A stretch of 64,000 nucleotides of DNA from Dehalococcoidia bacterium. Lineage in GTDB: Bacteria > Chloroflexota > Dehalococcoidia > SM23-28-2 > RBG-16-64-32. Both the position numbers and the translations under genes were made by a program. Positions 38,292 through 58,516 of the stretch are shown here, one piece after another (within the stretch, counting starts at the first letter, position 1; every line of letters starts with the position of its first letter). Where the stretch lies: assembly GCA_030649945.1 (NCBI GenBank), contig JAUSFE010000015.1:47419-111418 (forward strand). The letters are read 5' to 3'. Below the pieces are notes generated by a model. It was not told the origin of the DNA, searched no databases, and saw only the letters and a list, made by a program, of their open reading frames with translations.

Positions 38292-38749
38292 GCGCTTCCA
38301 GGGGCGCGGCCCGCCCGCTTCAGACAGCGCCGTGGCTGCTCCTGGCATTCCTGGGGCTACCCGGCATCGCCATCGGCGGCTATCTGACTTACTCCCGGCT
38401 GGCAGACCAGGCCACCGCCTGTGGCGGCATCGGCCAGTGCGAGCTGGTCCAGACCAGCGAGTACTCCGCGATCGCCGGCATCCCGGTGGCTCTGCTGGGG
38501 CTGCTGTACTTCGCCGCGATCTCTCTGCTGGCCCTCGCGCGGCTGCGGGGGGCCCCGGGCGCCGCCGAATGGGCGCCGCCGGTCGCCTTCTCCATGGCCG
38601 TGGCCGCGACCGCCTTCGTTGCCTATCTCACGTACGTGGAGCTGTTCGTCCTCGAAGCAGTCTGCCCCTGGTGCGTCAGTTTCGCGGCGCTTACCGTGGT
38701 GAGCCTGCTGCTGACCGTCTGGGCCGCGTTGTCTCCGCGGGACGCGTAG
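38288..38749 (+). CDS. Vitamin K epoxide reductase (VKOR) family protein
   Basis: 153 aa from GTG 38288, overlapping the DsbA-like stop. Four transmembrane helices. Loop cysteines [16 protein letters not shown] supply the first pair and the conserved Ser. The catalytic CPWC lies at the end of helix 4 ([14 protein letters not shown]). Bacterial VKOR replaces DsbB, passing electrons from DsbA to quinone. The pairing gives a complete oxidative folding system, in this case with a putative selenocysteine partner. Confidence 0.93.
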   Translation: MSASRGAARPLQTAPWLLLAFLGLPGIAIGGYLTYSRLADQATACGGIGQCELVQTSEYSAIAGIPVALLGLLYFAAISLLALARLRGAPGAAEWAPPVAFSMAVAATAFVAYLTYVELFVLEAVCPWCVSFAALTVVSLLLTVWAALSPRDA

Positions 38750-38791
38750 CCCGCCGTCCCACCCGGCCGGGAACAGGCGTCTCCGTGCGTC

Positions 38792-40063
<1,272 letters not shown>

Positions 40064-40388
40064 CTCAGCTCCTTGCCCTTCTCCCATTCTAACGCGTTGC
40101 CCCTCCATCGTGCGCCGGGGCCCTTGCTGGACGGCGTGGGAGTGATAAAGCTAGTGTACCGTCTCCAAGATACCTTGACTGTATCCCGTGGTACGTTGAG
40201 CGCGGAGCCATCCCGTCCGTCATCCTGAGCGCGACGACATCTGCCACGTGGCTCTGCGCAGCTTCGCGAAGGGATCTGGGGTGGGGCAGACCTGCGAGCG
40301 AGGGACGATGGCGCGCCCGAACCCCTCGAGTACCGTCTCTCACTTCAAGGGTGCGCCGTGGTAAGGCTGTTCTTCAGTCACAAAGCCA
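40064..40388. other. Intergenic region between rpoC and gdhA with a family B repeat
   Basis: About 325 bases without a gene. The repeat CATCCTGAGCG...GCTTCGCGAAGGGATCTGGGG runs from about 40219 to 40281. No strong gdhA promoter is obvious; TACACT on the minus strand near 40155 is a weak -10 candidate. Confidence 0.5.
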
Positions 40389-40415
40389 GAGGCCCCGGAT
40401 TCACGCCGGGGCCTC
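40389..40415 (-). terminator. rpoBC terminator hairpin
   Basis: GAGGCCCCGG (40389-40398) pairs perfectly with CCGGGGCCTC (40406-40415) over a 7-base loop, 26 bases after the rpoC stop. The following TGGCTTTG is only weakly T-rich. Confidence 0.6.
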
Positions 40416-40440
40416 GCTGTCGCTCTCGCCTGAGAGAGGC

Positions 40441-48907
<8,467 letters not shown>

Positions 48908-48923
48908 ACACACCCTCTCCTCA

Positions 48924-48944
48924 AGAGGCTAAGGGGCAGCCTCT
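48924..48944 (-). promoter_or_regulatory. Hairpin in the rpoB 5' leader
   Basis: AGAGGCT (48938-48944 on the minus strand) and AGCCTCT (48924-48930) form a 7-bp stem that ends a few bases before the GAGGAGAGGG ribosome binding site. It could modulate translation of rpoB. Confidence 0.4.
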
Positions 48945-49029
48945 CGCAAACAGGAACAACGCCTATCGGCAAAGACAGTAATGCAGGGAACGCAAAAAGT
49001 CTGGGGACTGGACAACCATCCAGCAGGTT

Positions 49030-49058
49030 ACTCTAACAGCGCAGCTGTCAAAAGTCAA
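49030..49058 (-). promoter_or_regulatory. rpoBC promoter
   Basis: Minus strand TTGACT (49053-49058), 17-base spacer, TAGAGT (49030-49035). A second TTGACA overlaps the spacer. It implies a 5' leader of about 115 bases before the rpoB ATG. Confidence 0.6.
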
Positions 49059-49086
49059 CAGTTATTCCGAACTGCCGCCCCTGAAT

Positions 49087-50037
49087 CTACTCTCCCGCCG
49101 TCGCCAGCACCGCCACCCGCTCGGACGCCGGCGCCTGGCCCCGCATGACACTGGCGACGCCGATGACGATAAGGAAGGCGCCCGCCAGGATGTTGACGCC
49201 GATGTGCTCGTCCAGCACCAGCCAGCCCAGGAACAGCCCCACCGCCGGCACCACGTACGTGACCAGCGACGCGCGCACGCTGCCGATGCTGTCGATCAGC
49301 CACAGGTAGGCGATGTACCCGAAGCCGGTGCCGAAGACGCCCAGCGCCACCAGCGAGAGACTGGCCTCCAGGCTGAGCGAATAGTCCGGCCTGCCGCTGA
49401 AGGCGAACAGCAGCGGCACTGTGAACAGCGTCCCCAGGATCAGCTGCCAGATGGACAGCGCCACCGGGTCTCGCGAGCGCAGCAGTGTGCGCGCGTACAC
49501 GGCGCCCATGCCGTAGCAGGCGGCGGCGGCGATCACCGCCAGTTGCCCGAGCACGCTGGAGTCCGTCACGTGAACGATGTCGTCGCCGGTGAGGACCACC
49601 ACGCCCAGGAAGCCCAGCAGCAGGCCGGCCAGGCGGGCGCGCGTAAACCGCTCCTCGGCCAGGAAGGCGGCGGCCGCCACCGCGGTGAATATCGGCACGG
49701 TGGAGTTCAGGACGGAGGCGGCCCCGCTATCGATGTGCTCCTCGCCCCAGGAGATCAGGGCGAAGGGGATAACGTTACTCCCCAGCGCCATCACGGAGAG
49801 GCGCGCCAGGAGTGGCGCGTCGAAGCCCAGGGGCACGCGCCGCACCAGCATGAACGCTGCCACCGCCACGGTGCCGAAGAACAGACGCCCGGCCACCAGC
49901 TCGAACGGGCCCGTCTCCTCGACGATGACCTTGATGAAGAGGAAGGACGCCCCCCAGACGCCGCCCAGCCCGAAGAGGACCGGCAGCGCCCGAGCCGTCC
50001 GGTTCGTCTCCGTCATCTCCGCGCCGGGGCCTGGCAC
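49087..50037 (-). CDS. EamA/DMT-family transporter
   Basis: 316 aa with ten hydrophobic helices arranged as two EamA repeats (first FGLGGVWGASFLFIKVIVEE, second AVIAAACYGMGAVYARTLL). The family exports amino acids, nucleobases or other metabolites; the substrate is unknown. GTG 50037 lies three bases after the ada-like stop, so the two may be co-transcribed; an alternative ATG is at 50016. Confidence 0.9.
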   Translation of the reverse strand: MPGPGAEMTETNRTARALPVLFGLGGVWGASFLFIKVIVEETGPFELVAGRLFFGTVAVAAFMLVRRVPLGFDAPLLARLSVMALGSNVIPFALISWGEEHIDSGAASVLNSTVPIFTAVAAAAFLAEERFTRARLAGLLLGFLGVVVLTGDDIVHVTDSSVLGQLAVIAAAACYGMGAVYARTLLRSRDPVALSIWQLILGTLFTVPLLFAFSGRPDYSLSLEASLSLVALGVFGTGFGYIAYLWLIDSIGSVRASLVTYVVPAVGLFLGWLVLDEHIGVNILAGAFLIVIGVASVMRGQAPASERVAVLATAGE

Positions 50038-50040
50038 ACG

Positions 50041-51126
50041 CTACTGTCCCGCCTTCTCCGCCTCCATCGCCAGCAGCGCCTGCTTACGCTCGGCGCCCCA
50101 GCCGTAGCCGCCCGGCGATCCATCGTTCCGCACGACACGGTGGCAGGGCACGATCAACGCCACGGGGTTCGCGGCGCAGGCGTTGGCCACCGCCCGCGCG
50201 GCCCCCGGCGCCCCAATCTCCCGCGCGACCTGCGAGTAGGACTTCCGCTGCCCGTAAGCGATGTCCCGCAGCGCCCGCCAGACCCGTATCTGGAAGGCCG
50301 TCGCCTGCACGTCCACCGCCAGGTCCAGCCGGACGCGGCGCCCGTCCAGGTAGCCCACGATCTCCTGGAGCCGGCCGTCCAGCCCGTCGCCGGCCCTGGT
50401 GAGCGCCGCCGCCGGGTACTCCCGCCTGAGCGAGATCTCCAGCTGCTCTTCGCCGTCGCCCAGTTGCACGGCGCAGATGCCGCGCTCCGTGGCCCCCACC
50501 AGCAGCTTGCCCAGCGCGCAGTCCACCACGCCGTAGCGAATGCTCATCCCGCGCCCGCCGCGGCGGTATGTCGCGGGCGTCATCCCCAGCTGCGCGGGGG
50601 CAGACTCATACAGCCGGTTGCTGGAAGGATACCCCGCGTCGTACAGCGCGCGGGTCACGGAAGCGCCGTCCTTCAGGTGGCCCTTCAGCCGCTCCACTCG
50701 CCGCGCGTCCGCGTACTGTCGCGGCGTCACGCCCAGCGTGCGCTTCAGCAGCCGCCGCAGATACTCGGCGCTCACGCCCAGGCGCGCGCTCACCGTCCGC
50801 AGCGAGACGTCGGCGTCGGGCCCGCTCTCCAGATAGTCGCAGGCCGCGCGCAGCAATTCCGGCCGGCGATCGGGTGCGGCGTCGCGCGGGCGGCAGCGTT
50901 TGCAGGGCCGGAAGCCCGCCGCCGCCGCCTGGTCGCCGGTCTCGAAGAACTGCACGTTCTGGCGCAGCGGCCGGCGGGCCGGGCAGGACGGCCGGCAGTA
51001 CACGCGCGTGGTGCGCACGGCGATCACGAACAAGCCGTCCACCGTCGTGTCCCGGCTCTGCGCCGCTTCCCAGCAGCGCTCCTGGTCCAGCACGCTCATC
51101 TCTCCCCTGTCCGCAAGACTGATCAT
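50041..51126 (-). CDS. ada: Ada-type bifunctional DNA alkylation repair and regulator protein
   Basis: 361 aa from ATG 51126, eight bases after GGAGG. N-terminal methylphosphotriester domain with C44 and C48 (VYCRPSCPARRP) and C75/C78 (FRPCKRC), a zinc-bound acceptor site. An AraC-type helix-turn-helix follows (LRTVSARLGVSAEYLRRLLK). The C-terminal O6-alkylguanine transferase has the acceptor VPCHRVV. Methylation of the first Cys converts Ada into an activator of alkylation-repair genes. It precedes a DMT transporter gene. Confidence 0.95.
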   Translation of the reverse strand: MISLADRGEMSVLDQERCWEAAQSRDTTVDGLFVIAVRTTRVYCRPSCPARRPLRQNVQFFETGDQAAAAGFRPCKRCRPRDAAPDRRPELLRAACDYLESGPDADVSLRTVSARLGVSAEYLRRLLKRTLGVTPRQYADARRVERLKGHLKDGASVTRALYDAGYPSSNRLYESAPAQLGMTPATYRRGGRGMSIRYGVVDCALGKLLVGATERGICAVQLGDGEEQLEISLRREYPAAALTRAGDGLDGRLQEIVGYLDGRRVRLDLAVDVQATAFQIRVWRALRDIAYGQRKSYSQVAREIGAPGAARAVANACAANPVALIVPCHRVVRNDGSPGGYGWGAERKQALLAMEAEKAGQ

Positions 51127-51361
51127 GGCCATCACCTCCGCTGCCAGCGTATGCGCGGCGGCTGGCCGGGGCTATCCGGATTCTGCAACCAAAACTGAAC
51201 GGCGGCGCGCTCTCTCAAGCTAGCCGAGGCCGCAGGAGCGGTCAAGGACCGAGGAAGTGGGAAGACGGGCGGGCACTCACCTTCCTCCTTCCCTCTTCCT
51301 CCTTCCTCCGGCTGTTGTCACCGGGCGCTCGCGTCGTCTATATTGAAGCGGGCTTTTCGCA

Positions 51362-52321
51362 GTGACAGACGTACCGCTCTACCAGGGCCTCAAAGTCTTC
51401 ACGGGAAACGCGCACCCCGCTCTCGCCACGGCCATCTGCGATTACCTCCAGATGCCCCTGGGCGAGTGCGAGGTGTTCGAGTTTTCCAACGAGAACATCT
51501 TCGTCCGCTTCTGCGAGAACATCCGCGCGCGGGACGTGTTCATCCTCCAGCCCATCGCTCATCCGGTGAACACCCACCTCATGGAGCTGTTCATCATGAT
51601 CGACGCGGCCCGCCGCGCCTCCGCCGGCCGCATCACCGCCGTCGTCCCCTACTACGCCTACGGCCGCAGCGATAAGAAGGACCAGCCGCGCGTCCCCATC
51701 ACGGCCCGCCTCATCGCCAACTTCCTAGAGACCGCCGGCGCCGACCGCATCCTCACCATGGACCTCCACGCCGGCCAGATCCAGGGCTTCTTCAACATCC
51801 CCGTGGACGAACTGACGGCCCTGTCGATCCTGGCCCGATACTTCCAGCAGCGGGGTGACGGCCTCGTCGTGGTGGCCCCAGACCTCGGCGCCGCCAAGCG
51901 GGCCCGTAACTTCGCCCAGATGCTGAACGCCCCCCTGGCAGTGTCGGAGAAGCGCCGTCTCGGCAACGATGAGCGTACCGAAGTGATGCACATCATCGGC
52001 GAGGTGCAGGGCCTGCGCGCCGTCGTCGTTGACGACGAGATCGACACCGCCGGAACGCTGCTCGAGACCATGGAAGCGCTGCTCCAGGCCGGGGCGCGGG
52101 AGGTGGCCGCCTGCTGCACCCACGCGGTGCTCTCCGGCCAGGCACCGGAGCGGCTGGAGCAGTCGGCGCTGAAGGAACTGGTGGTCACGGACACCATCGC
52201 GCTGCCCGTCGAGAAGCGGCTGCCCAACATCACCGTGCTCTCCGTAGCCCCGCTCCTGGGCGAGGCCATCCGCCGCATCCACACCGGCCAGTCCGTGGGC
52301 GCCCTCTTCAACGGCCGCTAG
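51362..52321 (+). CDS. prs: Ribose-phosphate diphosphokinase
   Basis: 319 aa from GTG 51362; no strong ribosome binding site. Flexible-loop/ATP region VVPYYAYGRSDKKDQPR, MDLHAGQIQGFF, and PRPP loop VVVDDEIDTAGT. It makes PRPP from ribose 5-phosphate and ATP for nucleotide and amino acid synthesis. The length and motifs are those of class I enzymes. Divergent from ada; the 235-base gap carries a pyrimidine-rich simple-sequence tract near 51281-51310. Confidence 0.96.
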   Translation: MTDVPLYQGLKVFTGNAHPALATAICDYLQMPLGECEVFEFSNENIFVRFCENIRARDVFILQPIAHPVNTHLMELFIMIDAARRASAGRITAVVPYYAYGRSDKKDQPRVPITARLIANFLETAGADRILTMDLHAGQIQGFFNIPVDELTALSILARYFQQRGDGLVVVAPDLGAAKRARNFAQMLNAPLAVSEKRRLGNDERTEVMHIIGEVQGLRAVVVDDEIDTAGTLLETMEALLQAGAREVAACCTHAVLSGQAPERLEQSALKELVVTDTIALPVEKRLPNITVLSVAPLLGEAIRRIHTGQSVGALFNGR

Positions 52322-52623
52322 GCTCCACGCGGCGACCTCCTCTTCCACTGCCATTCTGAGCGCCCACCACACGCGCTCGCGACAGGCCGCGTCACTCTTG
52401 TCATTCTGAGCGGCATGACGCCCACTCGCAGAAGTGCGTATCTTCGCGAAGGAATCTGGGGAGGGGCCAGCGTCCGCGCGAGGACTTTCCCGGCGCGCGA
52501 CAAGCGGCTCACGCCTGGCACTCCCGGCCCTCAACCGGCCGCCAAGCTGGTATCATTGTCTCGAGTGCCCCGGTTCGGGGCGCACCGTGGCCCGGGCGCC
52601 GGCCCGGCCCAGAAGGAACACAA
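52322..52623. repeat. Intergenic region with a full and a partial family B repeat
   Basis: A truncated copy (CCATTCTGAGCGCCCACC) begins at 52350, and a full copy runs 52400-52466 (TCATTCTGAGCGGCATGACG to TTCGCGAAGGAATCTGGGG). The rest is unremarkable; no tRNA was found, and a clear secA promoter is not visible. Confidence 0.7.
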
Positions 52624-55419
<2,796 letters not shown>

Positions 55420-55598
55420 AGGCTCAGAGTGATGCCCACTCCAACACTCGTCCTCTCAGCGAGGGCCGGCGGCGGAAGCACGCGGGGGTGCAGGGGGCGC
55501 CGCCCCCTGCCGGGGGGTTTGGGGGGTGTCCCCCCAATCTCAACATCCCGGGGCGGGCGGGTGGGACGCACAGCATCGCCCCAAACCGGATAGCGGAG
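55420..55598. repeat. Dispersed repeat family C copy upstream of a hypothetical gene
   Basis: GCGGGGGTGCAGGGGGCGCC, GCCCCCTGCCGGGGGGTTTG and GGGGGGTGTCCCCCC (about 55480-55535) match the block inside the ribosomal operon at 21690-21755 in inverted orientation. The paired G and C runs can fold strongly. Confidence 0.7.
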
Positions 55599-56420
55599 AT
55601 GGCTCAACAAACGCAGGCCAGGGCGCTAGCCGGCGAAGACCCCGAGCGACAGGCAGCGAGGATCATCAAGCAAATGCGCGCCGCCGTGGCCGCCGGCGAC
55701 CAGCACTGGTGCCACGCGCTCCTCCACGCCATCCGCCTCTGGCCCTTGCCCGAGGAGCAGGTGGGAGACCGCACCTACCGCTATCTGGTAGGCGGCGAAG
55801 CCTTCGACTGGCTCCTCCTGGCCGAGCGCCTGTGCGAGGAGCTGGACAGCCTGGTCCCCGAAGACGAGGTGGAGGAACTGCTCTTCCACGGGCGATTCCC
55901 GGAGGCCGTGGCCGGCGAGGACCTGCAACCGCTCCTGGGCGCCAAGTACCGCGCGCACCTGAACTTCGTCTACGGCGTGCGCGTGGAGACGGCGCTGCAG
56001 CTGGCCGTGCTGGCAGAGGTGCACAAGGAGCGCGTCGCCGCTCGCATCTGGGAGAACGGCCACAGCGACGACGAGGCCTTCCGCCGCATCTACGGCGGCA
56101 CGCGCTCCGAAATGCTGGCCGAGTTCCGCGGCTCCTGTCATTCTGAGCGCCCCGGGCGCCCGAGCGCAGAAGGACGCAACTTCGCGAAGGAATCTGGGGA
56201 GGGGCAAACGTCGGCGCGCAGGGCGACACCTTCCGATGTCTCAGACGCCCTCTCGCTGCACGACCTCTCGGAGTTCACCTACTGGCTCTTCCGGCGCCGC
56301 GTCCAGAACAGCGACCCCGCCCGCGTCGCCAGCGACACCCGCAAGGGCCTGGCCCACTACCAGCGCCTGGAAACGCTGCGCCGGTCCGGCGCCCCCGCCC
56401 CCGCGGCGGAGCAGGCCTAG
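55599..56420 (+). CDS. Conserved-looking hypothetical protein carrying an in-frame family B repeat
   Basis: 273 aa from ATG 55599. Mostly helical and Trp/Leu-rich: IKQMRAAVAAGDQHWCHALL, YRYLVGGEAFDWLLLAERL, VRVETALQLAVLAEVHKER and a final SEFTYWLFRRRVQNSDP. The domain is not one I can name. Residues 180-203 (starting CHSERPGRPSAEG, then FAKESGEG) are the translation of a CATTCTGAGCG-type dispersed repeat at 56136-56208, which adds about 24 residues without breaking the frame. Cytoplasmic, no signal peptide. Confidence 0.75.
   Translation: MAQQTQARALAGEDPERQAARIIKQMRAAVAAGDQHWCHALLHAIRLWPLPEEQVGDRTYRYLVGGEAFDWLLLAERLCEELDSLVPEDEVEELLFHGRFPEAVAGEDLQPLLGAKYRAHLNFVYGVRVETALQLAVLAEVHKERVAARIWENGHSDDEAFRRIYGGTRSEMLAEFRGSCHSERPGRPSAEGRNFAKESGEGQTSARRATPSDVSDALSLHDLSEFTYWLFRRRVQNSDPARVASDTRKGLAHYQRLETLRRSGAPAPAAEQA
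56136..56208 (+). repeat. Dispersed repeat family B inserted inside a coding gene
   Basis: TGTCATTCTGAGCGCCCC at the left and CTTCGCGAAGGAATCTGGGG at the right are shared with the intergenic copies at 40219, 52400 and 63268. The frame of the host gene stays open through it. Confidence 0.85.
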
Positions 56421-56462
56421 CGCCGCGCCTCCTGCCTCCAAGCGCTATTGGCGGCTGACCAT

Positions 56463-56510
56463 TTGACACACCCAGAGGGGGGTGTCAACGGTGCGGTACC
56501 CTGATATAAT
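56463..56510 (+). promoter_or_regulatory. Inverted repeat and -10 element of the low-GC island
   Basis: TTGACACACCC (56463-56473) is mirrored by GGGGTGTCAA (56479-56488), an operator-like palindrome. TATAAT is at 56505-56510, 12 bases before ATG 56523, so the transcript would have almost no leader. The -35 (GTGTCA at 17 bases) lies inside the palindrome's right arm. Confidence 0.6.
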
Positions 56511-56522
56511 CCGGCCTTAGTG

Positions 56523-57209
56523 ATGGTTGGAAAAGCCGACGAATGGACGTTAGAACCACGCAGGGTCGCCCTGTCGCGTTGTTTTCGGTCTGTCTTGTAT
56601 CCTGTCAACGTTGTAGCTGTTCTAGACCGGTTGCCAGAGCTTGGTTGGGTCGTTGAGGAGCGAGTCGAAGAAGAGAATTCCATACGCATAGGCGCACCGA
56701 AGAAAGGTAACCTGCGCTTGCAGCTAGATCAGTCGGCCAAGACTCTTGGGGTGGTTGGGGATGATCTGGCGCAAGCGCTCATCGCTTACCGTGAATTGAT
56801 GCAGGCGGCAAGTGACGTTTCTTCATACACCAGCGGGATCGGCACTCTCTATGTCGAGTTTCGTTACCTTGGTGACGCACACGGCGACAAGGTCAATCCT
56901 CTTGAGGTGTTCGCCCGTTGGTGGGGCGGTGCCGAGCGGGTAGAGTCTTTCGGATCAGAGATCGCTAAGGACTTGCCTTCTGACGCTTCCCGGATGATTC
57001 CATATGGCATCCGCCTTGCCCCAGAAGGAAATGATGCCAACCGCCCCAACTGGACTGAGTTAACGATTGCGCCATCAAATACGTCGGGTGAAACGAAATT
57101 CCACTTCGACCTGTTGTTTCGGAATGAGTCGTCGGCAAAGACCGAAGAGGTGGCCGAGAACGCCGATGCTATCATTAGACGGGCCTTGGCGCAGTTAACC
57201 AAAGCCTAA
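56523..57209 (+). CDS. Hypothetical protein, first gene of the low-GC island
   Basis: 228 aa from ATG 56523 (GTG 56520 also possible). Base composition is visibly less GC-rich than the neighbours, with codons such as GAT, AAT and ACA common, suggesting acquisition by transfer. Predicted alternating strands and helices (IGTLYVEFRYLGD, NWTELTIAPSNTSGETKFHF) and a helical C-terminus. No motif is recognised and there is no signal peptide. Downstream gene follows by 8 bases after AAGGA. Confidence 0.65.
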   Translation: MVGKADEWTLEPRRVALSRCFRSVLYPVNVVAVLDRLPELGWVVEERVEEENSIRIGAPKKGNLRLQLDQSAKTLGVVGDDLAQALIAYRELMQAASDVSSYTSGIGTLYVEFRYLGDAHGDKVNPLEVFARWWGGAERVESFGSEIAKDLPSDASRMIPYGIRLAPEGNDANRPNWTELTIAPSNTSGETKFHFDLLFRNESSAKTEEVAENADAIIRRALAQLTKA

Positions 57210-57217
57210 AGGACCAC

Positions 57218-57787
57218 GTGACAGTCGCAACCGCAGCCGCAACCATCAGTAGCATCTCAGACGCGCCAGCGCTGAGCGTGCTCTTGGCTACGCGGGCTCG
57301 TGGTCAACCGATTACCTGGCGCCCAAGTCTGCCGCCGGGGATCGTTGTCGAGATAGACTCAGGGCGGCGGCGCCGGAGCCAGCCCGAAATCGATATTGAT
57401 AGTGGCGACCGCAAAGCTGAGGTCGAGCTTCATCAGACCACGACCCGCACGCGCCGGTATATTACTCCGCTTCGCCGACGTGCGAATGCTCATCCTGCAA
57501 TGACTCGGAATCGCATGCAGCTTGCGGCCACGCTATGGAATGTCATCGTCTCCAAGGCTCTCCAGTCAGGGCTCAGTGTCGATGGAGTGATCGACGTTGA
57601 GGAGGCGATTGAGGAGCAGACCAGCCAGCTTGTTCTTCGAGTCAAGGTACACGGTATCGCCACTCAAGCTCTCGCCTTTTGGAGCAGCCTTGACGCCGAC
57701 ATCGACCGTTGGATGACACGGCTTCCTGACCGAGAGCGAAACATATTTCTTTCGGACGTAGGGCTACGCTTCGCCTGGGCGGCGTAA
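57218..57787 (+). CDS. Hypothetical protein, second gene of the low-GC island
   Basis: 189 aa from GTG 57218 with AAGGA five bases upstream. A basic middle region (SGRRRRSQPEIDIDSGDRK and TRRYITPLRRRANAHPA) is followed by a helical, acidic C-terminal half (VDGVIDVEEAIEEQTSQLVL; DADIDRWMTRLPDRERN). Function unknown. It sits between an unknown protein and a HEPN protein, with only one base to the next gene. Confidence 0.65.
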   Translation: MTVATAAATISSISDAPALSVLLATRARGQPITWRPSLPPGIVVEIDSGRRRRSQPEIDIDSGDRKAEVELHQTTTRTRRYITPLRRRANAHPAMTRNRMQLAATLWNVIVSKALQSGLSVDGVIDVEEAIEEQTSQLVLRVKVHGIATQALAFWSSLDADIDRWMTRLPDRERNIFLSDVGLRFAWAA

Positions 57788-57788
57788 G

Positions 57789-58253
57789 TTGGCGATCTTT
57801 GACCCCATCGAGTGGGTTAACCTAAGCGCCGCTTTAGTGCTACGTGCTGACGAGGGAAGTCATAGAACCGCAATCGGACGCATGTACTACGCCTGCCACC
57901 TTACAGCACGTGACCAATTATTCGGGATAGATGGCGTCCAACTCAAACGCAAGGACCGAGAGAGGCTCACCGGTAACAAACTGGCCAGCGAACACCAATG
58001 CGTCTCATCCGCCGTGGCGCGCTCCACCGCGATTGGCACTGGTAGGGCCAAGCGCTTATCCGACCAGCTGACAGAGCTCAAGAGTATGCGAGAGCAGGCA
58101 GACTACTTCCGTGACTCCTCTGGTTCAGATATTGCTGGTATTTTTCAGCGGTACGCGGTCAGCGATTGGCACGGGCTAGCGGGGCAGGCGATGGTGCTAG
58201 CTAAGGCGCTACTGCCCGAGTTGAGCCATCTGCCCGTATATGGGAGGGCTTAG
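57789..58253 (+). CDS. HEPN-domain-like protein
   Basis: 154 aa from TTG 57789. The N-terminal helix pair HRTAIGRMYYACHLTARDQL matches the HEPN pattern (RxAxxRxYYAxxH), and R31/H37 form an Rx5H motif, the RNase active-site arrangement of many HEPN toxins. A second helix pair includes LKSMREQADYF, also typical of the family. HEPN proteins act in toxin-antitoxin and antiviral systems, but no nucleotidyltransferase (MNT) partner is adjacent. The two upstream genes are the natural candidates for partners. Confidence 0.7.
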   Translation: MAIFDPIEWVNLSAALVLRADEGSHRTAIGRMYYACHLTARDQLFGIDGVQLKRKDRERLTGNKLASEHQCVSSAVARSTAIGTGRAKRLSDQLTELKSMREQADYFRDSSGSDIAGIFQRYAVSDWHGLAGQAMVLAKALLPELSHLPVYGRA

Positions 58254-58254
58254 T

Positions 58255-58385
58255 GAAGCGCACAGTCAGCCGCCGACCGGCCACCTGCCCGAACAAGGCG
58301 CCGAACCGCTCCGCGTCGGAAATCTTCCGGCGATTGAACCGATAGTCAAACTCGCGTAGGTACTGGTTCAGGTACGGCAGGCCTA
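58255..58385 (-). pseudogene. IS1595-type transposase C-terminal remnant
   Basis: On the minus strand the open frame encodes YLNQYLREFDYRFNRRKISD then ERFGALFGQVAGRRLTVRF. This is the C-terminal end of an ISXO2/IS1595 DDE transposase (the YLxEYxFRFNRR block). Nothing upstream of it is preserved, and no inverted repeats were found. It lies at the right edge of the low-GC island, a plausible scar of its arrival. Confidence 0.7.
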
Positions 58386-58389
58386 GCAC

Positions 58390-58460
58390 CCCGCCCCTTC
58401 TTCCCTCTTCCCCCTTCCCTCTTCCCCCTTCCTGCCCCCAACCCCTCCCTCCATTTGCCC
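58390..58460. repeat. Pyrimidine-rich CTTCCC simple-sequence array
   Basis: Degenerate 6-8 base units (CCCTTCTTCCCTCTTCCCCC) with similar arrays at about 24539-24568, 33173-33204 and 51281-51310. They occur only between genes. Confidence 0.65.
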
Positions 58461-58516
58461 TAGCCGCAACCGCGCAAATATAATAAACCTCACCCTTCCG
58501 AAAGGAGACCCCCCCC

